Source: JBEBSD01 sp040394475
GTDB lineage: Bacteria > Bacteroidota > Bacteroidia > Cytophagales > Spirosomataceae
NCBI GenBank assembly: GCA_040394475.1
Contig: JBEBSD010000020.1
Span: 21,636-85,635, forward strand
Direction: 5' to 3'
DNA length: 64,000 nucleotides
The notes beneath the pieces are model-generated. The model was not told where the DNA came from. It was given only the letters and a program-made list of their open reading frames with translations, and searched no databases. Positions within the stretch are counted from its first letter, which is position 1. Each line of letters begins with the position of its first letter. Both the position numbers and the translations under genes were made by a program. Of the stretch, positions 50,375 to 59,452 are shown piece by piece.

Positions 50375-51835
50375 TTAAATACCTTCTCGCCACAAGGGCA
50401 TGCTCATACAATGATACCCCCCTCTCGCCCGTGAAAGCTCCGCAGACGGCAGCATAACGAGCGTATCCGTTAGGTCTTCCGGCCGGACGGTTCCGGCCTC
50501 GAACTGTGCCAGCAACTCCTTCACGTGCACCGTCGCGAACCCGTTCTGACGAAAAGCTTCAAGGGTATTATCATTCCGGTCGTATCCTAAAACCACCCCA
50601 TCCTTCAGCGCCAGTACATTACAGGAATCGGTCCATTGCTCACGCTCATTGAAGGGAAACTCCCGGTTTCCCGAGTAAATAAACTGCACCTTCTCGGTGC
50701 ATCCCAGGTCTTCCCGACTGATTTCTTCCAGCAAATCTTCCAGGTTATCTACCCGTCTCGGATGCTCCTCTTCGCCTTTGCGAAATTGAAGGATACTCAT
50801 TTCCTCTTCAATCTGTTTACCCGCAAAAAAATGCAGGACATCTCTTTTTTGCTGCTGGTCACCGTGCCGGGCCAGGGTATGCAACAACACCCATACATTG
50901 CGTTTTACCTGGGTAAACAGTGTGTCAATGTGCATATAATCACGCTTTTTCGGGATCTTTATCACGCTGATCTTGGTCATCAGCCCCCGGTCAAAAAGCA
51001 ACCGGATACACTGCTGCACCGCATAGAGGGACGTCCGTTCGCTGCAGCCGATCAGCAAATGCTCCGGCGCCACCACCATTACATCCCCACCTTCCAGGGT
51101 GGCGCGGTTGTACTCGCTGTTGCGGACTTCATCTGCGAGCAGAAAATGATGCTCGTTATCGGGAAGTTCCAAGATCTTATCCCGGTACCTTTCAAATACC
51201 GGATGATTGTAAAACACGTACTGCGCCAGCAGTGATTCGCGGGTACGTACATTCTTGGCGGGTTTGTTCAGCAGGATAAAATCTTTGATCACAATTCCGA
51301 TATCCCGGGTAAAAATCAGGTTCGGGAGCGGGGCAAACAGCATCGATTTATCCGGAAGCGTCCCCGAAATAAAAATCCGGGCAAGTTCATGGGTGTCGTA
51401 CCCGGCCAGCGCTTCCTGTGTCCGGTAAGAACACCTCTCGATACCACAGATAGACGCGGTCAGCTGGCTGCGAATGGCCGGGACATCGAGTACTTCGCTA
51501 AGCAATGTCTCGAACTCCAATACAAAATCGGATTTAAAATAACCTGTTCCACCCGGTTTAAAGAAGCGGCGCTCCCGGTCGGTTTCGATTTCCTTCATCC
51601 TGCCCCGGATTTTAGCCGGATCCAGAAACCACAGCAATAACAGCAGGTAATAATCATACTCCTGCCGCCGCATCGTATCCAGATGGACAATATCTTCAAA
51701 AAGCCAGTCTTGCGCCTTAGAAGGGATCACTTTCCCCAGGCCCCGGTCCGGGCTGTGGATCAGCAGCCGTTTCAGGTTACCCACCTCCGACGCGACAAAG
51801 ACCGGCAATAGCGAGCTGTTAAAAGCCATATGCAT
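50375..51835 (-). CDS. Arginine deiminase-family protein
   Basis: A 486-residue protein of the amidinotransferase superfamily, longer than the usual 410. NLKRLLIHSPD at the N-terminus, LIFTRDIGIVI, EGGDVMVVAPEHLLIGCSERTS, HIDTLFTQV and RGGYHCMSMPLWR with the catalytic Cys are the arginine-deiminase blocks. It converts arginine (or a related compound) to citrulline and ammonia. The start at 51835 (MHMAFNSS) is chosen because residues upstream lack similarity; 51829 is equally possible. The extra length lies in the middle (about 70-130). Confidence 0.85.
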   Translation of the reverse strand: MHMAFNSSLLPVFVASEVGNLKRLLIHSPDRGLGKVIPSKAQDWLFEDIVHLDTMRRQEYDYYLLLLLWFLDPAKIRGRMKEIETDRERRFFKPGGTGYFKSDFVLEFETLLSEVLDVPAIRSQLTASICGIERCSYRTQEALAGYDTHELARIFISGTLPDKSMLFAPLPNLIFTRDIGIVIKDFILLNKPAKNVRTRESLLAQYVFYNHPVFERYRDKILELPDNEHHFLLADEVRNSEYNRATLEGGDVMVVAPEHLLIGCSERTSLYAVQQCIRLLFDRGLMTKISVIKIPKKRDYMHIDTLFTQVKRNVWVLLHTLARHGDQQQKRDVLHFFAGKQIEEEMSILQFRKGEEEHPRRVDNLEDLLEEISREDLGCTEKVQFIYSGNREFPFNEREQWTDSCNVLALKDGVVLGYDRNDNTLEAFRQNGFATVHVKELLAQFEAGTVRPEDLTDTLVMLPSAELSRARGGYHCMSMPLWREGI

Positions 51836-51984
51836 CCTGTTTATGGTTTCTCCTGTTGTCAGGTACTTTTTCAAGGTAGTAAAAAAAAGCTTCTCAGGGA
51901 ACAACAACCGGGAATAAGCCGTTGATACAATGTAAGGAAGAGCCACATTAGTTGTCCGTATTTCTTTTAACGGCTAATCCTTGC

Positions 51985-51992
51985 TATTTTTG
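51985..51992 (+). promoter_or_regulatory. -7 promoter element of the suf operon
   Basis: TATTTTTG, exact TAnnTTTG match, 33 bp before the sufC start. It indicates that sufC is the first gene of its transcript. Confidence 0.6.
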
Positions 51993-52025
51993 CATGCTTT
52001 TTTAGGATTTTAAGAAAAAACAAAT

Positions 52026-52784
52026 ATGCTCACAATTAAAAACCTGCACGCCTCCATCGGAGAAAAAGAGATTCTGAAAGGAGTTAATCTGGAAATCAAA
52101 CCCGGAGAAGTGCATGCGATTATGGGTCCTAACGGATCGGGAAAAAGTACCCTGGCTTCCGTTCTGGCGGGAAGGGAAGAATACGAGGTAACCAGCGGAA
52201 CCGTGGAATACAACGGGAAAAACCTTCTTGAAATGGCTCCGGAAGACCGGGCGGCAGAAGGCATCTTCCTGGCCTTCCAATATCCTGTGGAGATCCCCGG
52301 GGTAACCACCATCAATTTTCTGAAAACGGCCGTCAATGAAATCCGCAAATATAACGGGGAAGAACCATTGGATGCAGCCCGCTTTCTGAAACTGGTCAAG
52401 GAGAAAGCTAAACTGGTCAATATGAATGATTCTCTCCTTAAAAGAGCCCTCAACGAAGGCTTTTCGGGAGGAGAGAAAAAGCGGAATGAAATCTTCCAGA
52501 TGGCTGTACTCGAGCCCCAGCTGGCAATCCTGGACGAAACGGATTCCGGACTCGATATTGATGCCCTCCGGATTGTTTCGGAAGGGGTTAACAAGCTTCG
52601 CTCCCCGGAACGCGCAACCATCGTGGTGACCCACTATCAGCGTTTGCTCGACTATATTGTTCCGGATTTCGTACACGTCCTGTATAATGGCCGTATTGCC
52701 AAATCCGGATCCAAAGAACTGGCACTCGAACTGGAAGAAAAAGGATACGACTGGATCAAACCACAATTGTCGGAAACCCACTAA
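52026..52784 (+). CDS. sufC: Fe-S cluster assembly ATPase SufC
   Basis: A 252-residue ABC-type ATPase. GPNGSGKST is Walker [12 protein letters not shown] the ABC signature and [12 protein letters not shown]alker B with the SufC-typical ETDSGLD. SufC drives the SufBCD scaffold that builds Fe-S clusters. sufB, which normally precedes it, is absent: upstream is the divergent deiminase gene. SufD follows after 56 bp. Confidence 0.96.
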   Translation: MLTIKNLHASIGEKEILKGVNLEIKPGEVHAIMGPNGSGKSTLASVLAGREEYEVTSGTVEYNGKNLLEMAPEDRAAEGIFLAFQYPVEIPGVTTINFLKTAVNEIRKYNGEEPLDAARFLKLVKEKAKLVNMNDSLLKRALNEGFSGGEKKRNEIFQMAVLEPQLAILDETDSGLDIDALRIVSEGVNKLRSPERATIVVTHYQRLLDYIVPDFVHVLYNGRIAKSGSKELALELEEKGYDWIKPQLSETH

Positions 52785-52840
52785 TTCGTGGGGATTCCGC
52801 CCCCGGGGAAAATGCCCGCGATTTTCAATTGAACACCATC

Positions 52841-54160
52841 ATGAAGGAAACTATAGATTTAAAGGAGCTGCTGTCCTCCCGTTTTGCTGCGCAGGAAAGC
52901 GCCATTAACGGTGCGGCGGCAAGCGATTTTTTTCAGCAGCGAAAAGCCGCATTCCATTGGTTTGGACACTTGGGATTTCCCACTCCAAAGCACGAGGAAT
53001 GGAAATACAGTAATGTCCGTAACCTGATCAGCGAGTCCTATGCCTTCAATGCCGGGCACGAGGTCACCCCGGAATTGCTGGAGACCCTTCAGATACCCAA
53101 CCTGGAAGGGAATATCCTTTACTTTGTAAACGGTACGTACCAGCCCCGGCTTTCCACGCTTGTGTCTCCCCCCGGACAGGTCCTGATTCTTCCGTTGCAG
53201 GAGGCCGCCCAATCTCACCCCGATTTGTTTAAAGCCTATTACAATACCCTGGCTAAAAACGAAAAGGAGGCCTTCACGGCGCTGAACACCGCCTTTTCTT
53301 CCGAGGGATTGTTTATCCATATTCCGGATAACACGGTGGTCGAACAGCCCGTCATCCTGCGTTTTATATCGGACGCCCGGAAACAGAATTCGGGCGCTCA
53401 GACGCGAGTCGTGGTAGCGGCAGGCCGGAATGCCCAGTTTAAAATGGCAGAAGCCTTCCGTACCCTCGGAGAAGAACGCTCTTTTACCAATATTGTGACA
53501 GAGATTCATGTAGGGGAAGAGGCCTATGTAGAGTACTATAAAGTCCAGAATGAGACGGATAACGCTTATCACATCGGGACGACCCAGGTGCGGATGCGCG
53601 ACCGCAGCCATTTTTATGCCGCCACGGTGAGCCTGAACGGCGGGTTTATCCGCAATAACCTGAATATTGAAATTGACGGACAATTCTGTGACGCCCATAT
53701 GTACGGACTCTATGCTCCCAACGGCAGGCAGCACATCGACAACCATACCCTGGCCGACCACCGTCAGCCCAATTCCTTTAGTAATGAGCTGTACAAAGGG
53801 GTTTTGAGGGATCAATCCGTGGGTGTCTTCAACGGCAAGGTCTTTGTTCGTCCGGATGCTCAGAAAACCAATGCTTACCAGTCGTGTAAAAACGTGGTTT
53901 TATCGCCGGGCGCTAAAATGAATACCAAACCCCAGCTGGAAATTTATGCCGACGATGTGAAATGCTCACATGGAACCACGACCGGTCAACTGGATGAGGA
54001 GGCGCTTTTTTACCTGCGTTCGCGTGGAATTCCAAAATCAGAAGCGATGGGTTTACTGATGTTTGCCTTTTGTGAAGATGTAATCAGTCAGATCCGGATT
54101 GACCCGATCCGCCATTACCTGGAAGGGGTTATCGCTGAAAAACTGAACCTGACACAGTAG
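52841..54160 (+). CDS. sufD: Fe-S cluster assembly protein SufD
   Basis: A 439-residue SufD. PKHEEWKYSNVR at residue 55-65 and GRQHIDNHTLADHRQPNSFS followed by YKGVLRDQSVGVFNGKVFV are the SufB/SufD core signatures. The protein forms the scaffold with SufB and SufC. A TTG codon 12 bp upstream is open in frame but the ATG at 52841 is preferred. A heptamer array lies between its stop and sufS. Confidence 0.95.
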   Translation: MKETIDLKELLSSRFAAQESAINGAAASDFFQQRKAAFHWFGHLGFPTPKHEEWKYSNVRNLISESYAFNAGHEVTPELLETLQIPNLEGNILYFVNGTYQPRLSTLVSPPGQVLILPLQEAAQSHPDLFKAYYNTLAKNEKEAFTALNTAFSSEGLFIHIPDNTVVEQPVILRFISDARKQNSGAQTRVVVAAGRNAQFKMAEAFRTLGEERSFTNIVTEIHVGEEAYVEYYKVQNETDNAYHIGTTQVRMRDRSHFYAATVSLNGGFIRNNLNIEIDGQFCDAHMYGLYAPNGRQHIDNHTLADHRQPNSFSNELYKGVLRDQSVGVFNGKVFVRPDAQKTNAYQSCKNVVLSPGAKMNTKPQLEIYADDVKCSHGTTTGQLDEEALFYLRSRGIPKSEAMGLLMFAFCEDVISQIRIDPIRHYLEGVIAEKLNLTQ

Positions 54161-54200
54161 GTTTTCCATTGAGTTTGTTCGCGGCAGGACGTAAGATGAG

Positions 54201-54402
54201 ATCGGCTATCAGCAGTCGGCTATCGGCAAGGCCGCACGGGCACAAATCGCCGATAGCTGATAGCTGATTACCGATAGCCAACGCGGCAAGGGTGACAGCA
54301 GCAGTCGGCAGGGCCGCACGGGCACACCAGCCGCCGATAGCCGATAGCCGATAGCTGATAGCTGATTACCGAAAGCCGACTACCGAAAGCTGATCGCCGA
54401 AA
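54201..54402. repeat. Complex heptamer array between sufD and sufS
   Basis: Short sense arm (54201-54228: ATCGGCT, ATCAGCA, GTCGGCT, ATCGGCA), then a core GGCCGCACGGGCACA (54230-54244), an inverted arm to about 54281, a second G+C-rich spacer, a one-unit sense remnant, the same 15-bp core again (54312-54326) and a long inverted arm to 54402. The structure looks like two array elements joined or one that duplicated with its core. Confidence 0.85.
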
Positions 54403-54414
54403 TCTTTTATGCAC

Positions 54415-55653
54415 ATGAAAACAATGACCCGATCCGCAATAGCAATTGACCAGATACGTTCACAGTTTCCCATACTCCAGGAAACCGTGAATGGAAAACC
54501 CCTGGTTTACCTGGACAATGCCGCTACCACGCAAAAGCCTGCTGTGGTAATTGATGCTTTGAGCGCGTATTACCATCACTCTAATGCCAATATTCACAGG
54601 GGCATTCATTTTCTGGCAGAAAAAGCGACGGCGGCATTTGAAGAGTCCCGCGTACGCCTGCAGGGCTTTATCAACGCGGCTTCCCCGGAGGAAGTGATTT
54701 TCACCTACGGTACCACCGATGGGATTAACCTCATTGCACAGACCTACGGGCGGCAATTTATTGGCCCCGGCGACGAAATCCTGATCAGTGCGATGGAGCA
54801 CCATTCCAATATCGTGCCCTGGCAAATGCTCTGCCTGGAAAAAGGCTGTACCCTGAACGTAATCCCTGTCAGCGAAGAGGGGGAACTCGATATGGAGGCC
54901 TTCAGGACCTTGCTGAACGAGCGGACCAAGCTGGTTGCGATCGTGCACGCTTCCAACGCGCTGGGAACCATCAACCCCGTTGCCGAAATTATCGAACAGG
55001 CACATTCCGCAGGGGCCAAAGTACTGGTTGACGGCGCCCAGGCCAGTGCGCACCTCGCCATTGATGTTCAGGAACTCGATGCGGATTTTTACGTATTGTC
55101 GCTGCATAAGCTTTACGGGCCTACCGGAATGGGCATTTTATACGGCAAGAAGGAGCTGCTCAACGCCATGCCGCCTTACCGTGGGGGAGGGGAGATGATC
55201 AAGGAAGTTACCTTTGCCAAAACCACCTATAACGATCTCCCTTATAAGTTTGAGGCCGGAACTCCCAATATAGCCGATGTGATTGCCGCCAAAAGTGCGA
55301 TCGATTTTGTCGAATCCATTGGCAAGCCGGCAATAGCCGCGCACGAGCAGGCGTTGCTGCAGTATGCGACCGACGCCCTTTCCGCTATTGACGGACTCAC
55401 GATTATCGGGCGTGCCCGGGAAAAAGTCAGCGTTATTTCTTTTGTCATGAAAGGGATTCATCACGAGGATATGGGGGTTATCCTCGACCAGCAGGGAATT
55501 GCCATCCGGACAGGGCACCATTGTACACAACCGCTGATGCAACGTTTTGGTATCACTGGAACCTCCAGGGCCTCTTTTGCTGTTTATAATACGACAGAAG
55601 AAATTGATATCCTGGCGGAAGGAGTTCGCCGGGCGAAAAAAATGCTCGGATAA
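54415..55653 (+). CDS. sufS: Cysteine desulfurase SufS
   Basis: A 412-residue class II cysteine desulfurase. PLVYLDNAATTQKP, SNANIHRGIHFLAE, DFYVLSLHKLYGPTGMGILYG with the PLP lysine, and IRTGHHCTQPL with the active-site Cys are the SufS hallmarks. It takes sulfur from cysteine and passes it to SufE. Methionines at 54409 and 54424 are alternative starts. sufE follows after 50 bp. Confidence 0.96.
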   Translation: MKTMTRSAIAIDQIRSQFPILQETVNGKPLVYLDNAATTQKPAVVIDALSAYYHHSNANIHRGIHFLAEKATAAFEESRVRLQGFINAASPEEVIFTYGTTDGINLIAQTYGRQFIGPGDEILISAMEHHSNIVPWQMLCLEKGCTLNVIPVSEEGELDMEAFRTLLNERTKLVAIVHASNALGTINPVAEIIEQAHSAGAKVLVDGAQASAHLAIDVQELDADFYVLSLHKLYGPTGMGILYGKKELLNAMPPYRGGGEMIKEVTFAKTTYNDLPYKFEAGTPNIADVIAAKSAIDFVESIGKPAIAAHEQALLQYATDALSAIDGLTIIGRAREKVSVISFVMKGIHHEDMGVILDQQGIAIRTGHHCTQPLMQRFGITGTSRASFAVYNTTEEIDILAEGVRRAKKMLG

Positions 55654-55703
55654 CCTTCGGACAGACCGGACAGCCGGTTAAAACCCGAAGTTCGACACAG
55701 TTT

Positions 55704-56144
55704 ATGACGACAACAATCAACGAAATACAGGACGAAATCATAGAGACCTTTGATCTCTTCGATGAACCCTTGGATAAAACGCAGTACATTATCGATCTGG
55801 GCAAAAAATTAAAACCGATCGATGAAAAATATAAAACAGAAGATCACCTGATCAAAGGGTGCCAGTCGCGGGTATGGCTGGGAGCGGAGTTGCGGGCAGA
55901 CGACCGTCTGTATTTTGTAGGAGACGGGGAACCCGAAGCTCAGATCGCCAAGGGGTTGATCAGTATGCTGATCAGCGTCCTTTCCGGACAAAAACCCGCG
56001 GATATTGCCCGTGCAGAGCTTTATTTTATTGAGAAGATCGGCATGAGCAGCCTGGTTACTTCCAGAAGGGCCGGCGGACTCGCCTCAATGGTTCAGAAAA
56101 TGAAGCAGTACGGATTATTGTATTCAAAAGTCAAGACGGTGTAA
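55704..56144 (+). CDS. sufE: Sulfur acceptor SufE
   Basis: A 146-residue SufE. YIIDLGKKL and HLIKGCQSRVWL with the persulfide-carrying Cys are diagnostic, followed by GLISMLISVLSGQKPADI. It accepts sulfur from SufS and hands it to the SufBCD scaffold. It lies 11 bp before the DUF59 gene in the same operon. Confidence 0.95.
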   Translation: MTTTINEIQDEIIETFDLFDEPLDKTQYIIDLGKKLKPIDEKYKTEDHLIKGCQSRVWLGAELRADDRLYFVGDGEPEAQIAKGLISMLISVLSGQKPADIARAELYFIEKIGMSSLVTSRRAGGLASMVQKMKQYGLLYSKVKTV

Positions 56145-56155
56145 AGCCAAGCAAT

Positions 56156-56467
56156 ATGTCGGAAGAAGCGTTAAAAGAAGCAGTACTGAAGGCCATCAAA
56201 GAGGTGTACGATCCGGAAATACCGGTCGATGTCTACGAGTTGGGCCTGATTTACGACCTGAAAATATTCCCTGTTAATAATGTCTATGTCTTAATGACAT
56301 TGACCTCTCCTTCCTGCCCGTCGGCAGGTTCGTTGCCCGGGGAAATCGAGATGAAGATACGAGAGGTGCCCGGTGTAAATGATGTAAGTGTGGAGCTCAC
56401 CTTTGACCCCCCTTATTCGACGGAAATGATGTCGGAAGAAGCAAAGCTCGAACTGGGCTTTATGTAG
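56156..56467 (+). CDS. DUF59/MIP18-family SUF system protein
   Basis: A 103-residue FeS_assembly_P domain protein: DPEIPVDVYELGLIYDLKI and SCPSAGSLPGEI with the conserved Cys are typical of the SufT/PaaD group seen in Bacteroidota suf operons. It is thought to help mature Fe-S proteins. It directly follows sufE. Confidence 0.92.
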   Translation: MSEEALKEAVLKAIKEVYDPEIPVDVYELGLIYDLKIFPVNNVYVLMTLTSPSCPSAGSLPGEIEMKIREVPGVNDVSVELTFDPPYSTEMMSEEAKLELGFM

Positions 56468-56529
56468 TCCGCGTTATTCCGGTATGGTTGCTGTGATTCT
56501 GAATTAAAAACTTAATAAACTTAAAAAAT

Positions 56530-56961
56530 ATGTATCCCCCGCAATTAGTTGCCCCTATGAAGGCAGACCTCACAGAGGCTGGTTTTGTAGAATTATTGAC
56601 CGCCGAAGACGTGGATAACTTTTTTGCCGATGCAAAAGGGACCACGCTGGTGATGATTAACTCCGTGTGCGGTTGTGCTGCCGGGGCAGCCCGCCCTGCC
56701 GTAAAAGCGGCCCTCGCCTACAGTGAAGTAAAGCCCGATAACCTCGTTACGGTTTTTGCCGGCGTTGATACGGAAGCCACTGCGCGGATGCGGGAATATA
56801 CACTTCCCTACCCGCCTTCGTCTCCTGCCATCGCACTTTTTAAAGACAAGGACTTGGCGCACTTTATCGAAAGGCACCACATAGAAGGCCGTTCCGGCCA
56901 GATGATTGCCGAACACCTGGTAGAAGCATTCCAGGAGTTCTGTGGTGAAGATGCTGCTTAA
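56530..56961 (+). CDS. BrxA/BrxB-family bacilliredoxin
   Basis: A 143-residue thioredoxin-fold protein (YphP/YqiW family). NSVCGCAAGAARPAVKAAL carries the CGC active site. In Firmicutes such proteins remove bacillithiol from proteins; in Bacteroidota the reducing partner is less clear. Its place at the end of the suf operon links it to thiol handling during Fe-S assembly. Confidence 0.92.
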   Translation: MYPPQLVAPMKADLTEAGFVELLTAEDVDNFFADAKGTTLVMINSVCGCAAGAARPAVKAALAYSEVKPDNLVTVFAGVDTEATARMREYTLPYPPSSPAIALFKDKDLAHFIERHHIEGRSGQMIAEHLVEAFQEFCGEDAA

Positions 56962-56968
56962 TGCGGAC

Positions 56969-57000
56969 GAAGCCCAGTCGGTATAAACCGGCTGGGCTTC
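56969..57000 (+). terminator. Terminator-like hairpin after the suf operon
   Basis: A 14-bp stem GAAGCCCAGTCGGT / ACCGGCTGGGCTTC (one G-T wobble) with loop ATAA. The T tract is poor (ACTTTCC), so termination may be partial; the VWA gene starts 27 bp beyond. Confidence 0.6.
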
Positions 57001-57026
57001 ACTTTCCAACATCACCTGCTTTTCTT

Positions 57027-58130
57027 ATGACAGGCCATCAGTTTACAGCATATGTTCCCCCGAAATCCCGGGGAGGAAATACATTTGAGCAATTGCTGAA
57101 TATTTTTCAGCAGCTCTTGCTGATCAACTCGGGAGATGTCGCAGAAGCAATGGCCTGGCTCAACGAGCTCGACCATAAATACAAACTTACCGACGACCGG
57201 TACGGCATCGGCGACTTTCTGGAAGACCTTAAAAAGAAAGGATACCTGGAAGAAAAGCCGGGCTCAGGGATACTGGCTATTACTCCGAAGACCGAACAGG
57301 ATATCCGGAAAAGCGCCCTTGATGAAATTTTCGGGAAACTGCGGAGGTCTAAATCCGGAGGCAATCACCCGACGCCCTATTCGGGTACCGGTGATGAGCT
57401 TAGCAGCGACCTGAGGTCCTACCAGTTCGGTGACACTCCCGATCAGGTAGCGATGTCTGAGTCGATTAAAAATGCGCAGATCAATCATGGTATAGGTGAT
57501 TTTATCCTGACCGAAGGCGACCTGGAAGTCATTGAAAAAGAGCAGAAGTCTTCTACGGCTACCGTCGTTATGATCGACATCAGCCACTCCATGATCCTGT
57601 ACGGGGAAGACCGGATCACCCCTGCCAAAAAAGTGGCTCTTGCACTCGCCGAGCTTATCCGGACCAAGTATCCCAAAGACTCGCTGGACATTATTGTTTT
57701 CGGGAATGACGCCTGGCAAATCCCGCTAAAAGAGCTGCCCTACCTGAAAGTAGGCCCGTATCATACCAATACCGTCGCAGGCCTGGAGCTGTCGATGGAT
57801 CTTCTCCGCAGAAAAAAAAACCGGAACAAGCAGATTTTTATGATTACGGACGGTAAGCCAACCTGTTTGAAAGAAGGAATCCGTTATTACAAAAATGCTT
57901 TTGGACTGGACCGGAAAATCATTAACAAAACCCTGACATTAGCGGCCCAATGCCGTCGGCTTCAGATTCCTGTAACAACGTTTATGATCGCCTCCGACCC
58001 CTACCTGCGACAGTTCGTCCAACGCTTTACAGAGGTCAATAACGGCCGTGCCTACTACAGCAACCTTGACGGCCTGGGTGGCTTTATCCTGGAAGATTTT
58101 CAGCGGAACCGCCGCCGGAATGTGAAATAA
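57027..58130 (+). CDS. VWA-domain protein, cytoplasmic
   Basis: A 367-residue protein. The N-terminal 150 residues are helical with a Ser/Gly-rich linker; the C-terminal 200 form a von Willebrand A domain with the MIDAS motif VMIDISHSM (DxSxS), TVAG in place of the threonine site, and ITDGKP. No signal peptide. VWA proteins of this type often work with MoxR-type ATPases, none of which is visible here. The start at 57027 is preferred to the in-frame ATG at 56961, which overlaps the suf stop codon and would read through the hairpin. Confidence 0.87.
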   Translation: MTGHQFTAYVPPKSRGGNTFEQLLNIFQQLLLINSGDVAEAMAWLNELDHKYKLTDDRYGIGDFLEDLKKKGYLEEKPGSGILAITPKTEQDIRKSALDEIFGKLRRSKSGGNHPTPYSGTGDELSSDLRSYQFGDTPDQVAMSESIKNAQINHGIGDFILTEGDLEVIEKEQKSSTATVVMIDISHSMILYGEDRITPAKKVALALAELIRTKYPKDSLDIIVFGNDAWQIPLKELPYLKVGPYHTNTVAGLELSMDLLRRKKNRNKQIFMITDGKPTCLKEGIRYYKNAFGLDRKIINKTLTLAAQCRRLQIPVTTFMIASDPYLRQFVQRFTEVNNGRAYYSNLDGLGGFILEDFQRNRRRNVK

Positions 58131-58137
58131 CTACCGG

Positions 58138-59388
58138 TCAGGGACGTTCCGCCAGCAGGAGATCCAGCTCTTTGTTCCATTTCCCGACAAATTCCTCATA
58201 AAAAACACCCGTTCCTTTTCCGGAAAATCCGGTATGGATTTCACGTACCTTACCGTCCCGTCCGATAATAATCGTAGTAGGAAAGGCCAGGAAGGTATTT
58301 AAGGCCTCAAATTTTGATTGTACGACCTCCGCGTCCGCTTTCCCGCCAAAGACTATGTCATACCGGATATCGTAGCGCATTTTCAGTTTTGTGAGCGCTT
58401 TTCGTGCAAACTCCGGATCATCTTTTGCCTCAAAGGCGACCCCGAGCACTTCCACCCCTCTGTGCTGGTTTTCCCGGAACCAAGGTGCAAGAAACTGAAT
58501 CTGGTCGATACAGTTCGGGCACCAGCTCCCCAGTAATTCAATAATGACCACTTTCCCCTTGTATTTCGCATCGTCAAGCGTCACAAGGTTCCCTTCAAGG
58601 TCCGGGAAACGGATCTCCAGTTTTTCGTAACCGGGTTTCAGATGGGTGAGCGAATAGGCATCTGCCAGCGCCGCACTGTCATTCCGTTCTCCTTCGAAGC
58701 GCAGGGCATTGTTCCCGAAGCCAATGCTTCCACTCAGTTTATTCTGATCTGAAAGGATTCCCTCCACCAGGGTTACTCCCGATCCGGTAAACCCGGAAAG
58801 GCGGAAGGTATTTCCCTGAACATCTCCCTGGAGCTCCCGGGAATCGCCCGTAATCGAGAGAATGATCCCGTTCAGCCGGGATCCCTTTTGTTCGAACAGC
58901 GCAACCCTGTTTGCCGCATCGCCCTGGCGTTCGGCTATTTTCAGGGCCCATTTTCCCGTCAGGACCTGTTCCGGCTTTCGTTGTTCGTCCGGTGCCACAA
59001 ACCGATGACTCTCGCCTGCCTTCGCCCGGAAGGGGTAGATCCTTGAGGTATTTCCCGGCGTCATGTTCCGGTATACTCCCGACAGCTCGCCTGCTGCGTC
59101 TATTTTCCCGAAAAAACGATACTCAAAGGTTTCAGGAATAATATACACCGAATCGGTTCCCGCTACATACTGCACGTCAAAGTCATCGCGGCGGTCTGCA
59201 TTCAATGCGGTAAAGACCGTTTTTCCCTGCCTCTCCGCGATTTCAAAATTAAACGGGACCACCTGGCTGTCCACCTGAAACTCTCCCCGCCAGACCCCCG
59301 GAGCAAGGCGCTTCTCCTGGGCAAGGCCAAATAGCGGGAGCCCGGGCAACAGCAGGGTTACGTAAAAAAAGAAGTGTTTGGTTCTCAT
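58138..59388 (-). CDS. Exported TlpA-like thioredoxin-domain protein
   Basis: A 416-residue protein with a signal peptide ending GLAQ. Residues 30-240 are beta-rich and unassigned; residues 250-410 form an AhpC/TSA-type thioredoxin fold with GSWCPNCIDQ, the CPNC redox site, and FPTTIIIGRDGKV with the cis-Pro. It is probably a periplasmic thiol reductase or oxidase as in cytochrome c maturation or damage repair. Confidence 0.88.
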   Translation of the reverse strand: MRTKHFFFYVTLLLPGLPLFGLAQEKRLAPGVWRGEFQVDSQVVPFNFEIAERQGKTVFTALNADRRDDFDVQYVAGTDSVYIIPETFEYRFFGKIDAAGELSGVYRNMTPGNTSRIYPFRAKAGESHRFVAPDEQRKPEQVLTGKWALKIAERQGDAANRVALFEQKGSRLNGIILSITGDSRELQGDVQGNTFRLSGFTGSGVTLVEGILSDQNKLSGSIGFGNNALRFEGERNDSAALADAYSLTHLKPGYEKLEIRFPDLEGNLVTLDDAKYKGKVVIIELLGSWCPNCIDQIQFLAPWFRENQHRGVEVLGVAFEAKDDPEFARKALTKLKMRYDIRYDIVFGGKADAEVVQSKFEALNTFLAFPTTIIIGRDGKVREIHTGFSGKGTGVFYEEFVGKWNKELDLLLAERP

Positions 59389-59452
59389 AATGACAGCACG
59401 TTTGGTGATGAATTTTATTCCAGAAAAACGCCAGGTCGACCCGTCAATTGCT

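Noticed and set aside
52829..52840. TTG start for sufD.
   Set aside because: An ATG four codons later gives the usual SufD N-terminus; TTG starts are rare.
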